From: Nematostella vectensis
Taxonomy: Eukaryota; Cnidaria; Anthozoa; Actiniaria; Edwardsiidae
NCBI RefSeq assembly: GCF_932526225.1
Contig: NC_064036.1
Location: forward strand, 868,001 to 932,000
DNA length: 64,000 nucleotides
Reading direction: 5' to 3'
Shown: positions 49,401-61,600 of the stretch, piece by piece
Layout: every line of letters begins with the position of its first letter
Numbering within the stretch: position 1 is the first letter of the stretch
The notes under the pieces: generated by a model
Databases searched by the model: none
Seen by the model: only the letters and a program-made list of their open reading frames with translations
What the model was told of the DNA's origin: nothing
Position numbers and translations under genes: made by a program

Positions 49401-49819
49401 CAATGCAATGGCTGCGAAAGCTAGTGAGCTAGAGATGTTGTAGTGTTGAAAACCTTATGAAAATCCATGGGAGCAAAGCCATCGCGACAGACACAGGAAA
49501 CGGGAATAAAATACGCTGAAGCGAACAATTCAAACACTATAATAGTACTTGAGAAAAACCATAATGTACCCCAATGCCTTAACCTTCAAGTATAGATGCT
49601 TGGTCACTGAAAAGCTACCACATTACACTGTATTCTATTTGCAAGCCAAGAACTAAGAAGTCGTTGAGATGTTCGAAGTAGCCTCGTCCCACAAATCGGT
49701 TACACACACAACAGTGTAATCGACTCACATATCTAGCCTTTTCTATCAAAGAAACTATTGTCAAATCATCAAACTCACTCACTTTTTGACTTCCTCAGGG
49801 GCCATGTATTGGTAGTCAT
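43431..49819 (-). CDS. Gene C: START-domain lipid-binding protein, PCTP/STARD10-like, about 273 aa
   Basis: Six coding exons (high to low): 49819-49783, 47652-47453, 46984-46951, 46265-46157, 44776-44645, 43740-43431. They are GT-AG, in phase, and sum to 274 codons. The motif order is FDKLLNLESELPDNWTRK, ANLRVEVPYHK, DWRKRKEWDKTFDVMDIIEE, VKTKELVMANVERKY, AMSSIRHPMVPQ, GYVRAEAFMFGTIIRP and ITIIHQIDAKGKRP, a nearly complete protein of one START domain. The tail is acidic and serine-rich (DDEIEEEDSSLSLEKRR) and ends NDIVV; human STARD10 also has an acidic tail. Family members bind phosphatidylcholine or related lipids in the cytosol. Exons 3 and 4 (34 and 109 bp) match START exons of genes A and B (37 and 109 bp) in position and phase. 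The first exon is the weakest call: MTTNTWPLRKSK is chosen because its phase-1 donor fits. An in-frame ATG at 50002 would add 61 residues. Confidence 0.78.
43745..44065. repeat. 29-bp minisatellite, about 11 copies, abutting gene C last acceptor
   Basis: The unit contains AGATCAAGCATAAGTCCAAT. It begins within the polypyrimidine tract 4-5 bases from the AG at 43742-43741, so each unit carries a CTTTT stretch but not the AG. Confidence 0.93.
44777..46156. other. Gene C intron with dispersed repeat copy 2
   Basis: About 44935-45130 matches the repeat at 20029-20220. Open frames at 45370-45900 have no recognisable domain and no splice support. Confidence 0.5.
47653..49782. other. First intron of gene C
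   Basis: AT-rich (ATATAA-type) sequence without repeats of note or recognisable exons. A TCACTAAGTAGATGA motif at about 48110 resembles one end of the hairpin element at 54595-54710. Confidence 0.45.
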
Positions 49820-52515
49820 CCTGAAGAAAGAGCTATTTGACAAAGAGCTGCGGTTACGAGTACTCTCGAAACGACGAAAAAATAAATTATGCGTAAATTC
49901 AAATCCTGCAAAGACCTTCGGGTGACTCCACTGGCAGACACGCGGGGCTTGCTGTCGAGTCACGCAACGAGCGTGACCAGATGACGTTTTCACGTAGGGC
50001 ATAGTTAATCGATGAGGGCTTATGCTAAAAACAGCGATTGCCTTTACATCAATTTCCGATTGTAAAACGCTTTAAGTTGTAGTAAGGCCATTAAGAATTT
50101 ATGGCATGGAGGTGAGCCTGTGAAATTTCGCGAACTTAGAAAATGAGTTCGATAATCTTTTGAGCTATTGTATTATGTATTATTGTATTATGTATTATTG
50201 TATTATGTATTATTGTATTATGTTTGCGGGCGAGACCTTGAATGGAATGACTCTTTGTGGTTGTGTGGATTCAAAAATCGTTTATTATGCCTTAAAAATC
50301 TGTCAGCCGATACGGATATCATCGTATTGTGTTGAACAGCCAAAAACCTCGTCACTAGCGGAAATGTCTCGTGGCGTGATGTCTCTTTCAGACTTGGTGG
50401 CATCGACGCATTCAGATTTCTTTTTTATGCCGGGTGCTTACTCTTAGGGCCATAAAGGCTACTTTGTCTCAATGGAAAGCTCAACGCAAAAGCTAACAGG
50501 GCCACCGTATGGTTTATGGCAAAAAACAATAAAAATACTACAAGCATGGAAATCGCCACTAGAAGTGGGAGTAATGATACGAAAATAAGACAGTCGAGCA
50601 TAACGAGGGCACTTTAAGAAAATGCGCAAGCATGTATGCGAATATTGTAATTCCAGTCCAAATTTGGGAGTGCCCGGGAACCCATTCGGGAGTCTATGAC
50701 TGTATCAGGGAACCCCTGAGACCATACAAGGAGAGAGGGGGGATGTGGGGGCGTGTCCACGGCCTATACGCAATTTCCGTATCATACGTCATAACTGAAC
50801 AATTGGTTTGAGGTTTACAATTGGTTCCGTGCCCTTTTAATGTTTATTTGATAAGCTAATCGCATGATTACACCAAAGTTGCACCAACCCGCCTCATTAC
50901 ATGGGGCTTAGAAAGAATTATGACAGTTTTCTACATTCGATAACCTCGGTAGATATCTCGTAAACATCCCTGCACTACCCGTTTTAGTATACAAGAGTTG
51001 CGTGACTTTTTGCGTGCGACCTGCTGTCATAGTGATTTAGCTGTCCTTAAGTAAACGAGATAGTAAAAGCCATGCCAATATCGTGTTTGTTTTTCTTCCA
51101 CTTAAACCCGAAAATGGTAATTCATATGGGCAATTCGTGAAAGTCTGAGCATTGACAATTTCTTCGGGCGCTTGTTTATTGATCTTATCTAAAAACACTA
51201 TTAATTAGTCTTGGGCTGGTGTGTTGATAATGGTTCGATAAGACCACTATCAGTTGTGTTCTTGTATGACAACTTTCTTAGGCGATAACAAGTATATATT
51301 ATCATTTTTTCCTACAAAGAATTTGGGACATTGACTCAATTAATTGCAGGTGTATATTAATCATTAATTTTCATGCACTATGGTTAGAAACTGCGTCAAA
51401 GTCGAGATAGAATAATATTTATTAAAAATGTATGCGTTGGCGCGCCCATTTGGTATAAATCTATTTAAGGTTTAAAGCATTGTTGTGTTGAATCAATAAA
51501 AAGAACATATATCGCGTGCGAGAGGTCGTTATCGCACTGGTCGCGCTTATCACGTAGAGAGGCGCTTTGTCACTTCACATGCGTTGGATACTCCCAGGGG
51601 GGGGGGGGGGGGGGGGGCACATTTTTATCTATACCTAAGTGGAATCCGAGGTCAGAACAGATCAGAAAACGAAATTCTGTTGCTGTCCCTGTAAAACCTA
51701 CTTTCAAGCAAATCAAGCTTTATCTTTTTATTAATAATTTCACTGTCACACTCTATTGTACAGTGAAACATGTCCTCGCCGCGTCCGGTAACCAATAAGC
51801 CCATCTATATCTTGATAAGAGCAGCCCCTCTCCCACCAGAATTTCCTTGTTCTTCTTGTTTGTCTGGTAGAAAGGGGTCTATCCTGAAAATCTAGAAACA
51901 CGCATTAGTTTATACACGTACGCAAGAATGCTAATACAAGGCACATTACCGAATGCTACAGCAGTTTGAGATTCGACTGACTATTTCTGTACCTCGACCA
52001 TTACCTAGTATCTTTAAAGGGGACGGGGACGTTGCACTAGCCCCATGAAGGAAATGTCCGGTGCCTTCTATTGCTTCTACCTCTGACCGCCCTGCCCGCT
52101 TCCCTTTGTATTACTCATTGCGCACTTTGACCCGATTAACACGCTCCTACAACCCCAGCACCGTCATACGGGGTTGAAGATGCCATTTTCTTTTCCCACG
52201 ATGATCCGTCAACGCATGAATGTCATTGGCCATTTTGCGTGACCTGTTGAAAGGGTAAATTATGTGACGAAACACTACATAGCGTGCTAGCCAATATGTA
52301 CGGAATTTCCAAACATCTTTGACGAGCACGAAAGCCATTTATTTTTGTTGGGTAAATAGTGAATTAAAAAGGAAACCTGCCGCTCTTTTACTGTAAAAAA
52401 AAGAAGAATAGCCATCTTGACATTTTAACATCAGGGGCTAATACGTAGGTGGAAACTATTCCCACGTATTTGCCCCTGCCCGAAGGTTATCGATTGTATT
52501 ATCGTTGAATATGAT
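49820..52515. promoter_or_regulatory. Shared upstream region of divergent gene C and UBXN8-like gene
   Basis: The two genes start in opposite directions about 2.8 kb apart, so both promoters should lie here. No specific motif is assigned. It contains a 15-bp TATTGTATTATGTAT repeat (50166-50221) and a G run of about 20 bases (51597-51617). Confidence 0.4.
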
Positions 52516-52623
52516 ATGTTGTTTCGGTTGCTTGTTGTGCGCGTTGACGTATACCACGGGATACCTGTGCTATGGTTCCTAGTCTTCCTCTGGCCAAGCA
52601 CAATAACATTCAAGATTTCCACG

Positions 52624-55600
52624 ATGGCGTTGTTTGCCACTGCAAGGGATTGGATCATCCTCGGCGTTGTCGGCGCCATTATCGGTGGTTTATTCTGGTC
52701 CGGACTGAGCGTATTAACACTCAAGACAATACTCTTATGGGTGCTCATCAGCTTTGGGTTCTTAACTCTCCTGCTACATGCATTAGGCTCGCCGATGACC
52801 GGGCTGTTAGCGAAATTTTTAAAAGGGGAAGAGAAACCTAAAAAAACAAGTGAGTTTAATTCTGTTGCGCATTTTGTAACTGTAGTAAATTTGTTTGTGC
52901 TTGTATACTTCCCAGATATGTAATATATGGATACTGAAGTGTAATAATATTTTGTTTTGAGTGTTTGCTGTGTATAAGGTAATATATAGCGATATATAAA
53001 ACGTTCGATCGAGATTGATTGCCTACAGCAGCCATACACAAGGTGATGAAATTGAATTGAATTGGATTGGGAGACTACAAGCAGGCCATGAATCATACCC
53101 TCAGAATGAGCATTTATCGCTAAGTCTGACACATCAAAAATATTTTCTGTGAGTGGGCCTTCAGGAGATGATTAGTCCAAGCGTTCTAGTAAGGGGAGAT
53201 CTTCATTGGGGGGGGGGGGGGGGGGGGGCAATTATTACAAGAAAGGTGAACCAAATGGGGGCAAAAAGTTTAAAAAGAACACCATTTTGGCAAATGTGAA
53301 AGTATAAAATTCTGTTTGGTGTATGCTTGGTGTATTTTCTTGCAAAATACACAAAACATTACAATATCAAAGCACACAAATTGTGTAGCAAACAAATTGT
53401 TGTGCTGATACCGACAATTGAAAACTCCTAAAGGGAATATCTTAAAGGTTGAATGGTCAGTTGGCTGGGAATTTGCTCTTATGAACTCTATTGGTTTTTG
53501 AGTTGGTTTATAAGTTTTAAAATTCGAAAATTTACTTCCAGAAAAAGTGAAAAGGAACCAGGAGAGGTAATAACTTAGAATATAAATCATATGCCTTGTA
53601 AATGTTAAAAATTGGTTTATGCCGATATATAGGCTCGATTTCCAGCCATCCAGCCAGCCATGGCCTCATCTGCTCCACTAAAGACTTGATCATTAGTCAC
53701 ACACGCTTGTCTGGGACGTCACTTATGATATTTTGCAACTTCTTTGCATCTATTCGTGCTATAAATCACCCATAAACACTTGAAAAGGTAAACCAATACA
53801 TGAGGACGTGCAAAATCAGTATTTAAAAGCCCAACATAGCTCCCTAAAATGCGCAAAGTAAAAATTAAGTGCCAACTGATGTTAACAAGCACTCGCTGGC
53901 ACATCAAAATGTAAATAGAATATATAATATGCCTCCACAATCTTTGATAATTAGCTTTAAGGGGTGAAGTATTTTTTACCATCCCACTGAGGCTGGAAAA
54001 TATGAATCTTGCTTATCCTCACACACTTTCAAACTTTTTTATTTTTCTGCTGTCGCCTCATAGGTAAAGGGCTGTAAACGTCTCCCTCAGAAGCATGTAG
54101 GATAAACACACCCATTCTGTGTAAAAGACAATTCAAAGCCATTGACGGGGAATACAAAAAAAACTCTATATCAGAAAAATTTTATCACTGCTAATTCATT
54201 GAATTTTGGCTTTTCTGATTGGCTAAAATTTCAATCAAAGGACAAACAACCAGACCAATTTTCCAGCCGTTGATGGGGGCACCTATTGCGGGCTCACAGA
54301 AACAAGCTGAATATCAAGCCTAGCTGATATAATGATTTGCTCAAATTTCAGAATTCAGTAAAGAGGAATTAAAGAGAGAAAGAGAAATGCTGTTGAAGGA
54401 AAAGCAACGACTATTTGATGAAAAGGTGATATATGCTTAACAAAAAAATAGATTAAATATTTTATTGCCACTCGACCAATCAGTGCCCTCCATTTGAACC
54501 CCCTAAATCTCATAGTAGTTTTATTTACTAAAAGGTGTAAAACAGCGAGGGCATTAAACAATAGGGAATTAGTGGGAAATGTAGTAAGTAATAAGTGGTT
54601 ATCTATTTAGTGATTAGTATTCTCTAAGTTGCAACTTTGTTTTCCTAGAGGAAAAAAAATGAAATCAAAGTTGCAACTTAGGAAATAATAATCACTAAGT
54701 AGATGACTACTAATACATTACTAACTACAAAACTCACTGAAATGTCCCTGTAATTCAAAATCCTCAACTGCTTTACATCCCAGAAAAAAAAAGAAAGCAC
54801 AAACACAATGTTAATTGTGTAATATCAAAGTTATTCACAAATATTTCAACATAGTTCAGCGATGGAAGCAAAGAGATAACACCCGAAGACCTCGGTTTAT
54901 CCTTTTTTTTCTCGAGTCTGCAGACCGTTCTTTTTCGTGTTTTTGATGGGGGATTCGTTCCCACTTTATCTTTGCTTACTTTTTATCGCCGAATGTTTTT
55001 TTTTTAAACCGCTTGGTTTCTTTTCCGGGGATGGAAAAATCAAGCGCTCCTGCTTTGAGTCTGGCAGCTAAGACTAGAATTTAAACAGAATCTAGTTCTA
55101 TTCGCACACAACCAACCTGTCAGTATTGCCTACTAATGATGTTGAAAACTTGTTGACAACCATACAATGGCTTACGACAGTAAGGCATTTAGTGATGTTG
55201 ATTTACCAGTGACATCCAGTTTCAAAGCAAAATGTCTCGTGGCAGTGTTAATTTTCTTACCCTGGGTAGCAAAGGCTCTGAGTTCCGCGGCAAAAAATCG
55301 TTGGGGCTGCGTAGCTCTGAGCCTCTGGTACCCAGGGTAAAATTTTCCAAGAAAGTTAGATAATGTCAGCTCGTGTTCTATGGAATTTAGGATACTCATT
55401 AATTTTTGCCCTAATTCCCATAGAACACTCATGTCCTTTATCTAACCCTTACAAAGTATGTTACTATCTCTCCCTCATCCTTTCTTAAACACTCCAATAA
55501 TGTACTATAACAACCCTTATCATTTCTTAACCAATCCAATAATGTATAACAACATTTTATTAGTAGACTTCTGTCTGGAACCCTTGTGCCCTAGGGCTTA

Positions 55601-58600
55601 AAAGGCCCCAAATTAAATAATGCCACAAAAATATATATTACTAATTTGGATTCACCATTCATTCTCACAGAATCTTACATTCACTGAGGAAGTACTTAAC
55701 CCAAGAAGGGAAGCTAGGCTGCAAAAGAGAGAAGCTGAGCTCAACAGATTTTCAAAGTGGAAAGGGGGACACAGATTCAAGGTACATAATTAAAATAAGC
55801 TAGTTTTTTTTTGTCTGTCAGATGGGCTTTTAAGCCTCTATGTGAAAACATATTGTCTTAAATGGCCTTATATGATTTGAAAAGTACAGCTTTTTAATGT
55901 AATTTGGCAACCATACTTTTAAAATATTTAGATTGTATAAACTACAGATTTTTAACTAATAATATGAGATCACAAACAATTGCACTGTCAAATTTTTGCC
56001 TAAATAGGGGCATTCCTGGGTAATATTCAGGGTTTTTTTAACCAAAAAAAGCCCACAATTTGAAATTTAGAGTTTGCACTATGCCTCTTCTGCCACCATC
56101 ACATGCACATGCTCATAAATTGTAATAAGCTCTATTGAAGACTGAGGTGTGAAGTGACTGTGCACACCATCCTATGTCATCCTTACATCATTTTCATCTT
56201 AAATAGAATTGTCAATGCGGTCATCCCCATGAGGATGAGGTTGATGAGCCATTATTAGAGCAACTTGATCTGGCTGACTCTGCCTCTGAAGAAGAGGAGA
56301 CTGAAAAGACACAGGAGGTGAAGGCTGACATTGAGATTCCTTCAGCTAACACACTCAGGAAAAGGAGAAAAAAGCAAGTGGCATCATCTGCTCATACCAA
56401 GGTCAGGGTTGACACAGTCCCATGGCATACACTAGCTAGGGGTTGACACAGTCCCATGGCATACCCTAGCAAGGGGTTGACACAGTCCCATGGCATACAC
56501 TAGCTAGGGGTTGACACAGTCCCATGGCATACACTAGCTAGGGGTTGACACAGTCCCATGGCATACACTAGCAAGGGGTTGACACAGTCCCATGGCATAC
56601 ACTAGCTAGGGGTTGACACAGTCCCATGGCATACACTAGCTAGGGGTTGACACAGTCCCATGGCATACACTAGCTAGGGGTTGACACAGTCCCATGGCAT
56701 ACACTAGCTAGGGGTTGACGCAGTCCCATGGCATACACTAGCTAGGGGTTGACACAGTCCCATGACATACACTAGCTAGGGGTTGACACAGTCCCATGGC
56801 ATACACTAGCTAGGGGTTGACACAGTCCCATGGCATACACTAGCTAGGGGTTGACACAGTCCCATGGCATACACTAGCTAGGGGTTGACACAGTCCCATG
56901 GCATACACTAGCTAGGGGTTCATGGCATACCATAGCTAGGGGTTGACACAGTCCCATGGCATACACTAGCTAGGGGTTGACACAGTCCCATGGCATACAC
57001 TAGCTAGGGGTTGACACAGTCCCATGACATACACTAGCTAGGGGTTGACACAGTCCCATGGCATACACTAGCTAGGGGTTGACACAGTCCCATGGCATAC
57101 ACTAGCTAGGGGTTGACACAGTCCCATGGCATACACTAGCTAGGGGTTCATGGCACACACTAGCTAGGGGTTGACACAGTCCCATGGCATACACTAGCTA
57201 GGGGTTCATGGCATACCCTAGCTAGGGGTTGACACAGTCCCATGGCATACACTAGCTAGGGGTTGACACAGTCCCATGGCATACACTAGCTAGGGGTTGA
57301 CACAGTCCCATGGCATACACTAGCTAGGGGTTCATGGCATACCATAGCTAGGGGTTGACACAGTCCCATGGCATACCCTAGCTAGGGGTTGACACAGTCC
57401 CATGGCATACACTAGCTAGGGGTTCATGGCATACACTAGCTAGGGGTTGACACAGTCCCATGGCATACACTAGCTAGGGGTTGACGCAGTCCCATGACAT
57501 ACACTAGCTAGGGGTTGACACAGTCCCATGGCATACCATAGCTAGGGGTTGACATAGTCCCATGGCATACACTAGCTAGGGGTTGACACAGTCCCATGGC
57601 ATACACTAGCTAGGGGTTGACACAGTCCCATGACATACACTAGCTAGGGGTTCATGGCATACACTAGCTAGGGGTTGACACAGTCCCATGGCATACCCTA
57701 GCTAGGGATTGATGCAGTCCCATGGCATACACTAGCTAGGGGTTGACACAGTCCCATGGCATACACTAGCTAGGGTTGACACAGTCCCATGGCATACACT
57801 AGCTAGGGGTTGACGCAGTCCCATGACATACACTAGCTAGGGGTTGACGCAGTCCCATGGCATACACTAGCAAGGGGTTCATGGCATACCCTAGCTAGGG
57901 GTTGACACAGTCCCATGGCATGTCCACAGTCCCATGGTTCATGGCATACACTAGCTAGGGGTTCATGGCATACCCTAGCTAGGGGTTCATGGCATACACT
58001 AGCTAGGGGTTCATGGCATACCCTAGCTAGGGGTTCATGGCATACCCTAGCTAGGGGTTCATGGCATACCCTAGCTAGGGGTTCATGGCATACACTAGCT
58101 AGGGGTTGACACAGTCCCATGGCATACACTAGCAAGGGGTTGACACAGTCCCATGGCATACACTAGCTAGGGGTTCATGGCATACCCTAGCTAGGGGTTC
58201 ATGGCATACCCTAGCTAGGGGTTGACACAGTCCCATGGCATACCCTAGCTAGGGGTTGACACAGTCCCATGACATACACTAGCTAGGGGTTGACACAGTC
58301 CCATGGCATACGCTAGCTAGGGGTTGACGCAGTCCCATTGCATTCACTAGCTAGGGGTTCATGGCATACCCTAGCTAGGAGTTCATGGCATACACTAGCT
58401 AGGGGTTGACACAGTCCCATGGCATACACTAGCTAGGGGTTGACACAGTCCCATGGCATACACTAGCTAGGGGTTGACACAGTCCCATGGCATACACTAG
58501 CTAGGGGTTGACACAGTCCCATGGCATACACTAGCTAGGGGTTGACACAGTCCCATGGCATACACTAGCTGGGGGTTGACGCAGTCCCATGGCATACACT

Positions 58601-61600
58601 AGCTAGGGGTTGACACAGTCCCATGGCATACACTAGCTAGGGGTTGACACAGTCCCATGGCATACACTAGCTAGGGGTTGACACAGTCCCATGGCATACA
58701 CTAGCTAGGGGTTGACGCAGTCCCATGGCATACACTAGCTAGGGGTTGACACAGTCCCATGGCATACACTAGCTAGGGGTTGACACAGTCCCATGGCATA
58801 CACTAGCTAGGGGTTGACACAGTCCCATGGCATACACTAGCTAGGGGTTGATGCAGTCCCATGGCATACACTAGCAAGGGTTCATGGCATACCCTAGCTA
58901 GGGGTTGACACAGTCCCATGGCATACACTAGCTAGGGGTTGACACAGTCCCATGGCATACGCTAGCTAGGGGTTCATGGCATACACTAGCTAGGGGTTCA
59001 TGGCATACACTAGCTAGGGGTTCATGGCATACGCTAGCTAGGGGTTCATGGCATACACTAGCTAGGGGTTCATGGCATACACTAGCTAGGCGTTCATGGC
59101 ATACACTAGCTAGGGGTTCATGGCATACCCTAGCTAGGGGTTGACACAGTCCCATGGCATACCCTAACTAGGGGTTGACGCAGTCCCATGGCATACACTA
59201 GCAAGGGTTCATGGCATACCCTAGCTAGGGGTTGACACAGTCCCATGGCATACACTAGCTAGGGGTTGACACAGTCCCATGGCATACACTAGCTAGGGGT
59301 TGACACAGTCCCATGGCATACACTAGCAAGGGTTCATGGCATACCCTAGCTAGGGGTTGACACAGTCCCATGGCATACACTAGCTAGGGGTTGACACAGT
59401 CCCATGGCATACGCTAGCTAGGGGTTCATGGCATACCCTAGCTAGGGGTTGACACAGTCCCATGGCATACCCTAGCTAGGTGTTGACACAGTCCCATGGC
59501 ATACACTAGCTAGGGGTTCATGGCATACACTAGCTAGGGGTTGACACAGTCCCATGACATACCATAGCTAGGGGTTGACACAGTCCCATGGCATACACTA
59601 GCTAGGGGTTGACGCAGTCCCATGACATACACTAGCTAGGGGTTGACACAGTCCCATGGCATACCATAGCTAGGGGTTGACATAGTCCCATGGCATACAC
59701 TAGCTAGGGGTTGACACAGTCCCATGGCATACACTAGCTAGGGGTTGACACAGTCCCATGACATACACTAGCTAGGGGTTCATGGCATACACTAGCTAGG
59801 GGTTGACACAGTCCCATGGCATACCCTAGCTAGGGATTGATGCAGTCCCATGGCATACACTAGCTAGGGGTTGACACAGTCCCATGGCATACACTAGCTA
59901 GGGTTGACACAGTCCCATGGCATACACTAGCTAGGGGTTGACGCAGTCCCATGACATACACTAGCTAGGGGTTGACGCAGTCCCATGGCATACACTAGCA
60001 AGGGGTTCATGGCATACCCTAGCTAGGGGTTGACACAGTCCCATGGCATGTCCACAGTCCCATGGTTCATGGCATACACTAGCTAGGGGTTCATGGCATA
60101 CCCTAGCTAGGGGTTCATGGCATACACTAGCTAGGGGTTCATGGCATACCCTAGCTAGGGGTTCATGGCATACCCTAGCTAGGGGTTCATGGCATACCCT
60201 AGCTAGGGGTTCATGGCATACCCTAGCTAGGGGTTCATGGCATACACTAGCTAGGGGTTGACACAGTCCCATGGCATACACTAGCAAGGGGTTGACACAG
60301 TCCCATGGCATACACTAGCTAGGGGTTCATGGCATACCCTAGCTAGGGGTTCATGGCATACCCTAGCTAGGGGTTGACACAGTCCCATGGCATACCCTAG
60401 CTAGGGGTTGACACAGTCCCATGACATACACTAGCTAGGGGTTGACACAGTCCCATGGCATACGCTAGCTAGGGGTTGACGCAGTCCCATTGCATTCACT
60501 AGCTAGGGGTTCATGGCATACCCTAGCTAGGAGTTCATGGCATACACTAGCTAGGGGTTGACACAGTCCCATGGCATACACTAGCTAGGGGTTGACACAG
60601 TCCCATGGCATACACTAGCTAGGGGTTGACACAGTCCCATGGCATACACTAGCTAGGGGTTGACACAGTCCCATGGCATACACTAGCTAGGGGTTGACAC
60701 AGTCCCATGGCATACACTAGCTGGGGGTTGACGCAGTCCCATGGCATACACTAGCTAGGGGTTGACACAGTCCCATGGCATACACTAGCTAGGGGTTGAC
60801 ACAGTCCCATGGCATACACTAGCTAGGGGTTGACACAGTCCCATGGCATACACTAGCTAGGGGTTGACACAGTCCCATGGCATACACTAGCTAGGGGTTG
60901 ACACAGTCCCATGGCATACACTAGCTAGGGGTTGACACAGTCCCATGGCATACACTAGCTAGGGGTTGATGCAGTCCCATGGCATACACTAGCAAGGGTT
61001 CATGGCATACCCTAGCTAGGGGTTGACACAGTCCCATGGCATACACTAGCTAGGGGTTGACACAGTCCCATGGCATACGCTAGCTAGGGGTTCATGGCAT
61101 ACACTAGCTAGGGGTTCATGGCATACACTAGCTAGGGGTTCATGGCATACGCTAGCTAGGGGTTCATGGCATACACTAGCTAGGGGTTCATGGCATACAC
61201 TAGCTAGGGGTTCATGGCATACACTAGCTAGGGGTTCATGGCATACCCTAGCTAGGGGTTGACACAGTCCCATGGCATACCCTAACTAGGGGTTGACGCA
61301 GTCCCATGGCATACACTAGCAAGGGTTCATGGCATACCCTAGCTAGGGGTTGACACAGTCCCATGGCATACACTAGCTAGGGGTTGACACAGTCCCATGG
61401 CATACACTAGCTAGGGGTTGACACAGTCCCATGGCATACACTAGCAAGGGTTCATGGCATACCCTAGCTAGGGGTTGACACAGTCCCATGGCATACACTA
61501 GCTAGGGGTTGACACAGTCCCATGGCATACGCTAGCTAGGGGTTCATGGCATACCCTAGCTAGGGGTTGACACAGTCCCATGGCATACCCTAGCTAGGTG

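Noticed and set aside
52516-52623. Upstream in-frame ATG extending the UBXN8-like protein by 36 residues
   Set aside because: The ATG at 52624 has better context and places the membrane segment at the N terminus as in UBXN8. The longer start is kept as an alternative only.
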